Shown here piece by piece: positions 1-8,063 of a stretch of DNA of 64,000 nt (position 1 is the stretch's first letter; each line of letters opens with the position of its first letter). The stretch is from Mucilaginibacter limnophilus (GTDB taxonomy: Bacteria; Bacteroidota; Bacteroidia; Sphingobacteriales; Sphingobacteriaceae). Both the position numbers and the translations under genes were made by a program. The stretch lies in assembly GCF_004005815.1 (NCBI RefSeq), contig NZ_SACK01000001.1, positions 434,001-498,000 on the forward strand, written 5' to 3'. The notes beneath the pieces were generated by a model. It made no database searches, was not told the DNA's origin, and saw only the letters and a program-made list of their open reading frames with translations.

Positions 1-946
1 CCATGTTTACCCTTGCCCATTTGTTCTCTTCTTTTATAATAAATAATTCCTGCCCTTTTAAATACGACCCTGCTTTTGCGAACGATGCTCCGGGTCCTGT
101 ACGCACGTTCAATGTGTCAGCAGTAACAGTTGCGCGGCGTACAGCAGTAGTATATTGTGCCGCTACCCAGTGCTGCTGGCTTGCTGATATACGGTACCAG
201 CCATTCTTTTCCTCGTAAACGCGCAGTACCGATCCGAAGGTGGCCGGCGCTCTGTCGGCGGCTTTGGCAGTAACAGCGTTTGGCTGTGTACGGATGTTCA
301 ATGTTGAAGCTGTTACCACGGCGTATTTTAATACGTTGGTTGTTGTTGGTACATCAGGTGTACTTATTTCAGCCGACACAAGAGGCAAAAAGTTTTGTAC
401 GCAGTCGCTTACCTTGTTTCCGCCGAAAAATGCTGTACCCGGGCAAGTTTTATTGTTACCTGTGCCATTGTTGCGCCGCCCGGTATTTAAATCAAACCAA
501 TGGTGATAAACAACATTGGTATCATTAACCGGTCGGTTAAATTTAGCGCATAGTAAAGCCGTCAGCTTGATGATAGTGGCTTTTTGTGCGGCTGTCATGG
601 CATCCTTACCGGTATCAAAATTTCCAACATTTTCTATGCAGATGGCATTTGCATTTTGCCCGGTAATGCAGGCAGGCGATTTTTCGAGTGAGCGGCCTGT
701 AAGTATAGTTCCGTCAGGAAAAGTAGTGAAATGCTGCCCGATATCGGCCCAGCCATTATGAATCACATGGTAATCTTTCATGGCTTTTTGCATTTCGAAA
801 TGGTTATTGCTTTTAAAATTAGCGTACGAGGGACTATAGGTGTGATGTTCTTGTATGGTTAATACTGTACGTGCCACGCGAAGCGATGATAACCAGGTGG
901 TAAATTCCTGGATATCCATTTTAGTGAATCCGAATTTTGTTGTCAT
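1..946 (-). CDS. N-acetylmuramoyl-L-alanine amidase with SH3 repeats (3' end beyond window)
   Basis: Peptidoglycan amidase that would cut the bond between MurNAc and L-alanine. It starts with ATG at 946 and stays open to the left edge (315 codons visible). Residues ~25-180 form an Amidase_2/PGRP-type domain: an HH pair at 34-35, the core WADIGQHF-x3-PDG-x4-GR at 66-85, HHW at 148-150 and the KTCPG cysteine at 168. These fit the His/His/Cys zinc set of the family. Two bacterial SH3-like repeats follow (~207-268, ~271-315+), each with a TLN(I/V)RT(Q/G)P signature, presumably for wall binding. No signal peptide is visible at this start, so how it reaches the wall is unclear. No good Shine-Dalgarno sequence is seen. 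It is divergent from the lipoprotein gene at 1166. The family call is firm; the C-terminus is unseen. Confidence 0.88.
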   Translation of the reverse strand, partial: MTTKFGFTKMDIQEFTTWLSSLRVARTVLTIQEHHTYSPSYANFKSNNHFEMQKAMKDYHVIHNGWADIGQHFTTFPDGTILTGRSLEKSPACITGQNANAICIENVGNFDTGKDAMTAAQKATIIKLTALLCAKFNRPVNDTNVVYHHWFDLNTGRRNNGTGNNKTCPGTAFFGGNKVSDCVQNFLPLVSAEISTPDVPTTTNVLKYAVVTASTLNIRTQPNAVTAKAADRAPATFGSVLRVYEEKNGWYRISASQQHWVAAQYTTAVRRATVTADTLNVRTGPGASFAKAGSYLKGQELFIIKEENKWARVNM

Positions 947-1133
947 GATGTAATAAGGTTGAAAATCAGAACGATCTGTAAAAAAGAAGTATAGGTGATT
1001 ATGAATACTAAGATACGGAATTTCATCCGCAAAACCAATGAGGATTTCACCTCACCCGGTCAGTATTAACACCCGTCCATTTTTCTTTACAAAACCTTAA
1101 TAACAGCGTTTAAAGGGCTTAATACTGGGTTAA

Positions 1134-1141
1134 TAGTTTTG
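1134..1141 (+). promoter_or_regulatory. Putative Bacteroidota -7 box (TAGTTTTG)
   Basis: TAGTTTTG matches the TAnnTTTG -7 consensus and ends 24 nt before the ATG at 1166. No clear TTG -33 element is seen at the usual 17-23 nt upstream, so the call rests on one box and its position. Confidence 0.4.
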
Positions 1142-1165
1142 GTACTTAATCAAACTATTTACTCT

Positions 1166-2707
1166 ATGAAGTATCCTTTACTATTTATTTCTGTTTTATT
1201 AATTGCTTTTGCAAGCTGCAAAAAACCCAATCGCGACATTTCTGATCCGCTACCTGAAGAAGAAGAGTTTTTTGTAAACGAAGATCCTGCCACCTTTGCC
1301 GAAATGGGTATGATAGACGTTGGCGGCGTTGGAGCGGCCGAAATTTCTGCATATGATTCGCTTACACAGCGTTTGCTCGTAGTTATAAACGACGAAGAAA
1401 ATAACGTAAATAAAATTGAGGTAATTGACATGAGCAAACCTGCCGAAATGAAAGTTATTACTTCTATAAACGTGCAGCCTTACGGTGGCATGGTAAACAG
1501 CGTTTCGGTGTTTGACGGTAAGCTGGCAGCGGCCATAGAATCAAATGATAAACAGGCCAATGGCAAAGTTGTAGTGTTTAAAACTACTGATTACAGCGAG
1601 ATTAAAGTTATTGAAGTAGGCGCGCTGCCTGATATGGTTACCTGGTCGCCAAACGGTAAGTATATTTTGACTGCAAATGAAGGCGAGCCAAATACCGATT
1701 ATACCAACGATCCGAAAGGTACGGTGTCGATCATTTCGGTTGATAATAATTACGCGGTAAACACTATTGATTTTTCGGCTTTCGCCGGACAGGAGGCAGC
1801 TCTTAAAGCGAAAGGCTTTCGCGTGTTTGGTGTAGGTAATGATTTTCTGAAAGATATCGAGCCTGAGTATGTAACCATATCGTCCGACTCGAAAACAGCA
1901 TGGGTTACGCTTCAGGAAAACAACGCCATAGCAAAAATTGATATCGCTAATAAAACTCTAACCGATATTTTTCCGCTGGGCTTTAAAAATTACAATACCG
2001 ATGGCAACGAGATTGATCCGAGCGATGAGGATGACGCCATTACTGCCCGAAAAGTTCCTGTAAAAGGTATTTTCCTGCCTGATGCTATTGCTGTGCTTGA
2101 GGATGGCGGCAAGCCTTACCTGTTCACGGCTAACGAAGGTGACGCACGTGAGTACGACGCGTTTGAGGAAGTAAAACGTGTAAAAAATATCACGCTTGAT
2201 CCAGCCGCGTTCTCTAACTGGGCTGACCTGCGTAAAGACGAAAATTTAGGCAGACTTAATATCACCACTACTTTAGGTGATACCGACGGTGATGGTGATT
2301 TCGACGAATTATATTCGTTAGGTGCACGTTCGTTCAGCGTATGGAACGGTAATACCGGCGAAATGGTGTTCGACAGTAAGAATGAACTTGATAAAAAAAC
2401 CATCGCAGCTGATTTATACGACGATGGCCGTAGCGACGATAAATCAGTTGAGCCTGAAGGCTTGGCCATTGGCAAGGTAGGGCATAAAAAAGTTGCCTTT
2501 GTTGGTATGGAACGTGCAGACGCGGTGGCCGTTTACGACGTTACTAATCCAACGGCGCCAGTGTTTTTGCAGCTACTCGAAAGCGGTGACGCGCCTGAAG
2601 GTGTATTAATTATCCCGGCAAGGCAAAGCCCTACAAAAAAGACCCTGCTTGTTGTAAGCAGCGAGAACGACGGTGTAGTAAAAGTTTATACGCCAAATAC
2701 TATCTGA
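1166..2707 (+). CDS. Choice-of-anchor I family beta-propeller lipoprotein
   Basis: Predicted surface or periplasmic lipoprotein. Starting at the ATG at 1166 rather than the in-frame one at 1139 gives a clean lipoprotein signal: Lys, hydrophobic run, lipobox FASC, then KKPN. The 513-residue product is a propeller-like protein of the choice-of-anchor I type (often named mesenchyme-specific cell surface glycoprotein or alkaline phosphatase-like). Family landmarks visible are LTANEGEPN, the repeat FTANEGDAREYD, DTDGDGDFDELY (a Ca-binding-like loop), GARSFSVW, and EPEGLA with SGDAPEGV near the end. No catalytic phosphatase residues are evident, so an enzymatic name would be unsafe. It stands alone between a divergent amidase and a strong terminator. 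Its role is unknown; binding or scaffolding is a guess. Confidence 0.85.
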   Translation: MKYPLLFISVLLIAFASCKKPNRDISDPLPEEEEFFVNEDPATFAEMGMIDVGGVGAAEISAYDSLTQRLLVVINDEENNVNKIEVIDMSKPAEMKVITSINVQPYGGMVNSVSVFDGKLAAAIESNDKQANGKVVVFKTTDYSEIKVIEVGALPDMVTWSPNGKYILTANEGEPNTDYTNDPKGTVSIISVDNNYAVNTIDFSAFAGQEAALKAKGFRVFGVGNDFLKDIEPEYVTISSDSKTAWVTLQENNAIAKIDIANKTLTDIFPLGFKNYNTDGNEIDPSDEDDAITARKVPVKGIFLPDAIAVLEDGGKPYLFTANEGDAREYDAFEEVKRVKNITLDPAAFSNWADLRKDENLGRLNITTTLGDTDGDGDFDELYSLGARSFSVWNGNTGEMVFDSKNELDKKTIAADLYDDGRSDDKSVEPEGLAIGKVGHKKVAFVGMERADAVAVYDVTNPTAPVFLQLLESGDAPEGVLIIPARQSPTKKTLLVVSSENDGVVKVYTPNTI

Positions 2708-2731
2708 ACCTTATAATTTAATTGTTTTACT

Positions 2732-2764
2732 AAGCACCCCACGTGTTCCCGGGGTGCTTTTTTG
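2732..2764 (+). terminator. Rho-independent terminator
   Basis: Perfect 9-bp stem AAGCACCCC / GGGGTGCTT with a 10-nt loop, followed by a T-run, 24 nt after the stop codon of the lipoprotein gene. Confidence 0.85.
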
Positions 2765-2807
2765 TTTTATAAATAAATCAACGTTTCCCGCAGGGAAATG
2801 AATCAAT

Positions 2808-2873
2808 TTTGTCATGCTGAAGTATGAAACATCTATTGGTCAACAGATACTTCACCACGTTCAGGATGACAAA
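2808..2873. repeat. Intergenic inverted repeat of the TGTCATnCTGAA family
   Basis: Arms TTTGTCATGCTGAA (2808-2821) and TTCAGGATGACAAA (2860-2873) are inverted with one mismatch. The interior also pairs loosely (ACATCTATTGGTC against CAGATACTTCA). From memory this is a dispersed palindrome common in Bacteroidota genomes; a shorter relative lies at 60361. It sits between the 3' ends of two convergent transcription units. Confidence 0.6.
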
Positions 2874-2923
2874 CATGCATGTGTATGTATTGCTTCATTA
2901 CTTACGCAATGACATTTACCATC

Positions 2924-4276
2924 TTAACTAAACTGCAGCAAAAACGCTGAACCTTTACCTTCAATCGACTGTACCTGGATATTGCCTTTATGCAGCAGCA
3001 TGATTTGCTTGCACAAGCTTAATCCGATACCACTGCCGGTTTTGCGGGTACTAAAGAACGGAATGAAAATTTTATCCAGCAGTTCAGGCGGCATGCCAAC
3101 ACCGTTATCAGCAATTTTTAATACAATTTTATTGTTAGCGATAGTTTCTGCTGATAGCGTGATCATAGGTTCCTCGCGGTCCTTCACAGCTTCGATAGCG
3201 TTTACCAGCAGGTTGATTAATACCTGCTCAATCAGGTTAACGTCAACCTCAATGGCCAGATTTAAATCACGCAAAATAATATCCAGCTCAATGTTTTTCT
3301 TTTCAAGTGTGGGAAGCATCAGGCTGTTAAGGTTCTCAAACAGGTCGCATACCAGTACCTTTTCCAGATCAAGCTTAGTGATCTTGTTCAGGTTACGATA
3401 GCTTTCAGTAAATTTCAAAAGGCCGTCGCTGCGTTTTTTTATGGTGTCGATACCCAGTTCAAGGTCTTCCATCTGGCTGCTGAAAGGGCTCTCTGCAATC
3501 TCCGGACTTTTCAAACGGTTCTTCAATGTATCGGCCAGTGAAGAAATCGGCGCTACGGAGTTCATTATCTCATGTGTCATTACGCTAAGCAGTTTTTGCC
3601 AGGCTTTTGATTCGGTTTCATCAAGCGCTTCGCTCACGTTTTGAAAAGCTATCAGTTTATACAACTTTTCTTCGCTGCGCAATATGCTGGCTGTAACCAG
3701 TATTTTAATTTGCTGCTGATTGCGGGTGATGCTTACTATCTTGGTATCCCCAGGCTTAAGGGCAATTACCTCCTGGTACAGGCTTTCCTCTCGCTTTTGC
3801 AGCGAGTGGATTGTTTTGAGATAGGGGATACCCAGCAGTTTTTTAAACGCCTCGTTTATCCAGCCGGTTTCTCCGGTTTCAAACTCATATGATACTATAC
3901 CTGTATCCACCAGTTCCAGTATTTTTTGCAGATAATAATACTGCGTTTCACGCTCACGGCTGATGAGTTTGAAAGTAGTATTGATATCATTAAACCCTTT
4001 GCGCAACGGTTTAAGCTCGTTCGGGGCATGGCGCACATCAAAATAGCGTGAAAAATCACGGTAATGTACTGATTCAACAAACTGATTTACCTCATCCTGT
4101 GCCTTGCGGTTAAAACGTACTAAATCAAGAATGATATAGATAACCGCCGGGATGGTAAATATCAGGTAGATAAAAAAGGCGCTGCCTTTGGCTATCAAAA
4201 AAGTACAAGCGGCAATAGCCAGCGTAAGAAACAGGATGCGTAACAACAGCCGCCATTCGTAACGATCAAATGTCAT
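2924..4276 (-). CDS. NtrB-type sensor histidine kinase
   Basis: Membrane sensor kinase of 450 residues, partner of the response regulator encoded just upstream. Two hydrophobic segments near the N-terminus (~10-28, ~33-52) have almost no loop between them, so there is little periplasmic sensor; the cue may be in the membrane or cytoplasm. A HAMP-like linker and a PAS-like region (~115-215) precede the dimerisation helix with phospho-acceptor H235 in VMTHEIMNSVAPI. The HATPase domain shows the N box (NLLVNAIEA), G1 (DNGVGM) and G2 (GSGIGLSL). It ends in FLLQFS. The start overlaps the 3' end of the regulator gene by 11 nt, indicating translational coupling. The TM-PAS-HisKA-HATPase plan plus a sigma-54 activator partner is NtrB/AtoS-like. 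Confidence 0.93.
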   Translation of the reverse strand: MTFDRYEWRLLLRILFLTLAIAACTFLIAKGSAFFIYLIFTIPAVIYIILDLVRFNRKAQDEVNQFVESVHYRDFSRYFDVRHAPNELKPLRKGFNDINTTFKLISRERETQYYYLQKILELVDTGIVSYEFETGETGWINEAFKKLLGIPYLKTIHSLQKREESLYQEVIALKPGDTKIVSITRNQQQIKILVTASILRSEEKLYKLIAFQNVSEALDETESKAWQKLLSVMTHEIMNSVAPISSLADTLKNRLKSPEIAESPFSSQMEDLELGIDTIKKRSDGLLKFTESYRNLNKITKLDLEKVLVCDLFENLNSLMLPTLEKKNIELDIILRDLNLAIEVDVNLIEQVLINLLVNAIEAVKDREEPMITLSAETIANNKIVLKIADNGVGMPPELLDKIFIPFFSTRKTGSGIGLSLCKQIMLLHKGNIQVQSIEGKGSAFLLQFS

Positions 4277-5624
4277 ACTTGCTCAGTCTGCGGTACAGGG
4301 CTGTACGGGTCAATCCTAATTCTTTAGCGGCACGAGTAATGTTGCCATTATGTTTCTCAATAACACGCAGTATGGCGTTCTTTTCCATAGCGCTTAGCGG
4401 AATTTCGCCGTCGGCTTCGTTGGTTGCAGGCAATGATGATTCAAGCGCCGAAAATATCAGGTCGTCGGCTTTCAGCATATGGTCATCAGCCATAATTACG
4501 GCCCGCTCAATAGAGTATTGCAGTTCGCGCACGTTACCCGGATAGTTGTATGATTTCAGTTTTTGCAGTGCCGCGGCCTCAAACTCCATAGTTGGTTTAA
4601 GATATTTTGACGCGTACTGCTTAGCAAAATGTTTAGCCAATAGTACAATATCGTTGTTTCGCCTGCGCAGCGGCGGCATGGTTATCTCTACAGTATTTAT
4701 GCGGTAAATCAAGTCTTTACGGAAACGGTTCTCGTTTGCCAATTCCTGCAGTGGCACGTTGGTAGCGCATATCAGCCTGATATCGATATCAACAGGTTTG
4801 TTGGTACCAAGGCGGGTAACCTGCCTGTTTTGAAGTACCGTTAACAGTTTGGCCTGCTGCTGAAGGGTAATATTGCCTATCTCATCTAAAAACAGGGTGC
4901 CCCCGTGCGCGTCCTCAAAACGTCCGGCACGGTCTTCACGGGCATCTGTGAAGGCGCCTTTTTTGTGTCCGAACAGTTCACTTTCAAAAAGTGTATCGGT
5001 AAGCGCGCCTACATCTACTTTTATAAAAGGCTTATTGGCACGTAACGAACGCTCGTGAATGGCTTTTGCCATCAGGTCCTTACCCGTACCGTTTTCGCCA
5101 AGTATCAATATGTTGGCATCGGTAGGGGCTATTTTGTTCACTTTGTGAAAGATATCCTGCATCACTTCAGAATCACCCAATATTGAAGTTGAGCCAGCCG
5201 ACCCTTTTACCGAAGCTTTAGGCGTTTTAATGCCTTCTTTTTTGTCAAGCAGGTCTTTTATGGTTTCCAGCAGTTTTTCGTTGTGCCATGGCTTAACAAT
5301 AAAATCGTCGGCCCCTTCTTTTAACGATCGTACAGCCAGGTCGATATCACCGTAAGCGGTAATCATGATTACCGACACATTAGGCTTCCATTCTTTTACC
5401 TTTCTAAGCCAGTAAATACCTTCGTTACCGGTGTTAATGGCACTGTTAAAATTCATGTCGAGCAAAACCAGGTCAACCTGGTTACGCTGCAGCAGCCAGT
5501 TCAGGTTTTCGGGATTTTTTTCTGTAATGATCTCCTGCGCTTCGGTCTTCATCAGCAGTTTTACAGCAGTAAGCACGTCCGGATCGTCGTCAACAATTAA
5601 AACAGTAGCCTTTTTAAGTATCAT
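4266..5624 (-). CDS. Sigma-54-dependent response regulator, NtrC family
   Basis: Transcription activator of sigma-54 promoters, 452 residues. The receiver domain (~5-125) has acidic pocket D12-D14, phospho-acceptor D56 and K111. The AAA+ domain has Walker A GENGTGKD (176-183), a sigma-54 contact loop reading GAFTDA (223-228) instead of the commoner GAFTGA, Walker B TLFLDE (243-248), and arginine-rich MPPLRRR. A Fis-type helix-turn-helix closes the protein ([19 protein letters not shown]). It is first gene of a two-gene operon with the histidine kinase and divergent from the HlyD gene, 293 nt away. A near-sigma-54 box at 5875 and inverted repeats at 5680 and 5796 make the export operon its probable target. 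The domain call is firm; the target is inferred from position. Confidence 0.95.
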   Translation of the reverse strand: MILKKATVLIVDDDPDVLTAVKLLMKTEAQEIITEKNPENLNWLLQRNQVDLVLLDMNFNSAINTGNEGIYWLRKVKEWKPNVSVIMITAYGDIDLAVRSLKEGADDFIVKPWHNEKLLETIKDLLDKKEGIKTPKASVKGSAGSTSILGDSEVMQDIFHKVNKIAPTDANILILGENGTGKDLMAKAIHERSLRANKPFIKVDVGALTDTLFESELFGHKKGAFTDAREDRAGRFEDAHGGTLFLDEIGNITLQQQAKLLTVLQNRQVTRLGTNKPVDIDIRLICATNVPLQELANENRFRKDLIYRINTVEITMPPLRRRNNDIVLLAKHFAKQYASKYLKPTMEFEAAALQKLKSYNYPGNVRELQYSIERAVIMADDHMLKADDLIFSALESSLPATNEADGEIPLSAMEKNAILRVIEKHNGNITRAAKELGLTRTALYRRLSKYDI

Positions 5625-5679
5625 GTGTATGATGTCGGTTTAAAGTATTAAAGTAATTAAATTTTTACCATAAATAGGC

Positions 5680-5698
5680 GAACACTTTATAAGTGTTC
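5680..5698. promoter_or_regulatory. Perfect palindrome, candidate NtrC-type enhancer site
   Basis: GAACACTT-TAT-AAGTGTTC is a perfect 8-bp inverted repeat in the 293-nt divergent region. A partial second copy (GAACAC-CCC-GTGT, 5796-5808) lies 116 nt downstream. The first is ~180 nt and the second ~65 nt before the sigma-54-like box at 5875, normal distances for enhancer sites. Binding is inference. The rest of this spacer shows nothing else clear. Confidence 0.4.
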
Positions 5699-5874
5699 AT
5701 CATTGCATTACAGGCAACAAATCAGCCGTGTTTCATAATGTATTAATAGTCAATTTATTACGATTTGACTGAGAATTTTCAACTGTATCGAAACCGAACA
5801 CCCCGTGTAACAGAAGCGTACGCAAAAAATTGTTCGTTTGTATGTAATATACTGTAAATCAACGTTTTAATTCA

Positions 5875-5890
5875 TGGCACGGGATTTTGT
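5875..5890 (+). promoter_or_regulatory. Possible sigma-54 promoter of the export operon
   Basis: TGGCACG matches the -24 element in full; the -12 element reads TTTGT where TTGCW is expected, so the GC dinucleotide is missing. It ends 28 nt before the GTG start of the HlyD gene and the divergent gene encodes a sigma-54 activator. Context supports it, the imperfect -12 element weakens it. Confidence 0.42.
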
Positions 5891-5917
5891 TATGTACTGG
5901 CAAACATATATTACATC

Positions 5918-7186
5918 GTGGACAGAAAAATTGAGAAAAAAAGCTGGAACAGTAAACGCATCATGACCATTACCGGCGTTTCGGCTATTATACTGCTTGT
6001 TGCCGGCAGCATCTATTTTACATCGGGCAAAAGTAAACTTAATGTTGATGTTGAACGCATCACCATCAGCGAGATAAAAAAAGGCCCTTTCCAGGAATTT
6101 ATACCCGTAAATGGCGTTGTAATGCCACGCACTACCATATACCTCGACGCCGTTGAAGGCGGACGTGTTGAAAAACGTTTTGTTGAAGACGGCGCTAACA
6201 TGAAAGCTGGCGAACCTATCCTTAAACTATCAAACACCGACCTTGAACTTAGCCTTGCTAACGAAGAAACTTCTGTATTCAACGTACTTACTCAAATGCA
6301 GATATCGCGTGATAACGCGCAGCAAAATACCATTACCAAACTTAACCAGATGGCCGAAGTAGAAAGCGCGCTTCGCGAAGCTGAAAGGGTATACAAACTT
6401 AACAAGCACCTGTACGAACAAAAAGCCATCGGGTCGCAAGAGTTTAAAAAGTCAGAAAACGAATATCAGTATGCTATAGCGCGTAAAAAGCTTACTACAA
6501 AGATCATGTCTCAAGACACCACTTCTACCAAAGCGCAATTAACACAGATGCAGGAATCATACGACCATATGAAAAGCACCCTTGCGCTGATGCGTAAAAA
6601 AGTGGGTGACCTGATTGTTCGTGCGCCTGTTGATGGCCAGCTTACTTCACTGGATGCCGAAATTGGACAGAACAAAACCAAAGGGCAACGTTTGGGTCAG
6701 ATCGACGTCTTATCAGGATACAAAGTGCGTGTTGATATTGATGAGCATTACATCTCACGCGTGTACAACGGCCTGATGGCTGAGTACAATGTTGATAATA
6801 AGATATATCGCCTCAAAATTAAAAAGGTGTTTACTCAGGTAACCAATGGCCGTTTCCAGGTTGATATGGAGTTTATGGGCGAAATGCCAAAATCATTACG
6901 CCGCGGCCAAACATTGCAGATACGCCTTGCTTTGAGCGACGAAACACAAGCTATACTGGTGCCTAAGGGTGGCTTTTATCAGCAAACCGGCGGTAACTGG
7001 ATATTTAAGCTGAACGATGATGGCAGCGTAGCTTACAAAGTTGACGTGCAGCTTGGTCGCCAAAATCCTGATTACTACGAAGTGCTTTCAGGATTGCAGC
7101 CGGGTGACAAGGTAGTAACATCAAGCTATGATACCTATGGCGACATGCAAGAGCTGGTGCTTAAGGGCGAGAAAGCTGAGAACTAG
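5918..7186 (+). CDS. HlyD/MacA-family periplasmic adaptor protein
   Basis: Membrane-fusion protein joining inner-membrane ABC permeases to an outer-membrane channel. The 422-residue product has a basic cytoplasmic tail, one TM segment (~16-36), a first lipoyl half (~72-110), a long alpha-helical hairpin rich in Gln/Glu (~112-225), a second lipoyl half (LIVRAPVDGQLTSLDAEIGQ, ~232-251) and beta-barrel/membrane-proximal domains to the end (GLQPGDKVVTS). The start is GTG at 5918; the next ATG (5963) would remove the basic stretch in front of the TM helix, so GTG is preferred. It heads the locus containing two ATPases, seven permeases and TolC. The likely regulator is the divergent NtrC-type pair. 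Confidence 0.93.
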   Translation: MDRKIEKKSWNSKRIMTITGVSAIILLVAGSIYFTSGKSKLNVDVERITISEIKKGPFQEFIPVNGVVMPRTTIYLDAVEGGRVEKRFVEDGANMKAGEPILKLSNTDLELSLANEETSVFNVLTQMQISRDNAQQNTITKLNQMAEVESALREAERVYKLNKHLYEQKAIGSQEFKKSENEYQYAIARKKLTTKIMSQDTTSTKAQLTQMQESYDHMKSTLALMRKKVGDLIVRAPVDGQLTSLDAEIGQNKTKGQRLGQIDVLSGYKVRVDIDEHYISRVYNGLMAEYNVDNKIYRLKIKKVFTQVTNGRFQVDMEFMGEMPKSLRRGQTLQIRLALSDETQAILVPKGGFYQQTGGNWIFKLNDDGSVAYKVDVQLGRQNPDYYEVLSGLQPGDKVVTSSYDTYGDMQELVLKGEKAEN

Positions 7187-7291
7187 GGATGAGAATTAAG
7201 AATTAAGAGTCAGGAATCAAGAGGCTCCTTAGTATTAGAGTTGAGTAATTAGTATTTAGAATTTTAAAAATCACGATATAAACAAATCACA

Positions 7292-7969
7292 ATGATAAAA
7301 ATAACTGATCTGGAAAAGTTTTACCGCACTGAAGAGGTAGAAACCATTGCACTTAACAAATTATCCATTGAAGTAAAAACAGGCGAATTTGTGGCCATAA
7401 TGGGCCCTTCGGGCTGTGGCAAGTCGACCCTGCTAAATATCATCGGACTGCTTGATGACCCAGATGGCGGCAGCTACATATTTAACGATACTGAGGTGGC
7501 GCATTTCAATGAGCGTAAACGTGCCGATTTGCGCAAGCACAATATTGGTTTCGTTTTCCAAAGCTTTAACCTGATTGACGAGTTGACCGTGTTTGAAAAC
7601 GTTGAGCTTCCGCTGATTTATACCGGCGTGGCAGCAGCCGACCGTGTTAAACGTGTTGAAGAAGTGCTGGATAAAATGCAGATTATGCACCGCCGCAACC
7701 ACTACCCGCAGCAACTATCGGGCGGTCAGCAGCAGCGTGTGGCCATTGCCCGTGCGGTGGTTAACAAACCCAAGCTGATACTTGCGGATGAGCCTACCGG
7801 TAACCTTGACAGTAGCAACGGTAACGAGGTAATGGAACTGCTAACCGACCTGAACGAACAAGGTACAACCATAGTAATGGTAACCCACTCTGAGCACGAC
7901 GCGCGCTACAGTCACCGCATTATCCGCCTGTTAGACGGACATACCGTAATGGAAAATATCATGATATAA
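7292..7969 (+). CDS. MacB/LolD-type ABC transporter ATPase (first copy)
   Basis: ATP-binding subunit of 225 residues that should drive the FtsX-type permeases. Walker A GPSGCGKST (38-46), Q-loop FVFQ (87-90), signature LSGGQQQR (142-149), Walker B LILADE with D-loop GNLD, and switch histidine H199 are all intact. Length and motifs match the LolD/MacB-N/FtsE group, whose members work as homodimers. It lies 105 nt after the adaptor gene; that gap holds AT-rich short repeats (AATTAAG twice) and no terminator. It precedes permease 1. All catalytic positions are canonical, in contrast with the second ATPase at 25683. Confidence 0.95.
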   Translation: MIKITDLEKFYRTEEVETIALNKLSIEVKTGEFVAIMGPSGCGKSTLLNIIGLLDDPDGGSYIFNDTEVAHFNERKRADLRKHNIGFVFQSFNLIDELTVFENVELPLIYTGVAAADRVKRVEEVLDKMQIMHRRNHYPQQLSGGQQQRVAIARAVVNKPKLILADEPTGNLDSSNGNEVMELLTDLNEQGTTIVMVTHSEHDARYSHRIIRLLDGHTVMENIMI

Positions 7970-7972
7970 GAT

Positions 7973-8048
7973 AGTCCATGGTTGATAGACAATAGACCAT
8001 GGATAAAGTAAAAATCCACTATGGACCATCGACTATGGGCCATGGACT
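7973..8048. repeat. CCATGG-type intergenic inverted repeat, copy 1
   Basis: AGTCCATGG at 7973 and CCATGGACT ending at 8048 flank an imperfectly self-complementary block built from CTATGG/CCATGG words. It ends 15 nt before the ATG of permease 1, so it would fold in the mRNA leader. Related blocks precede permeases 2, 5 and 7. Confidence 0.7.
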
Positions 8049-8063
8049 AAACAAAAACCTGTC

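Noticed and set aside
3..761. Short plus-strand ORFs at the left edge
   Set aside because: They are antisense to the amidase reading frame, which shows clear domains; none has family features.
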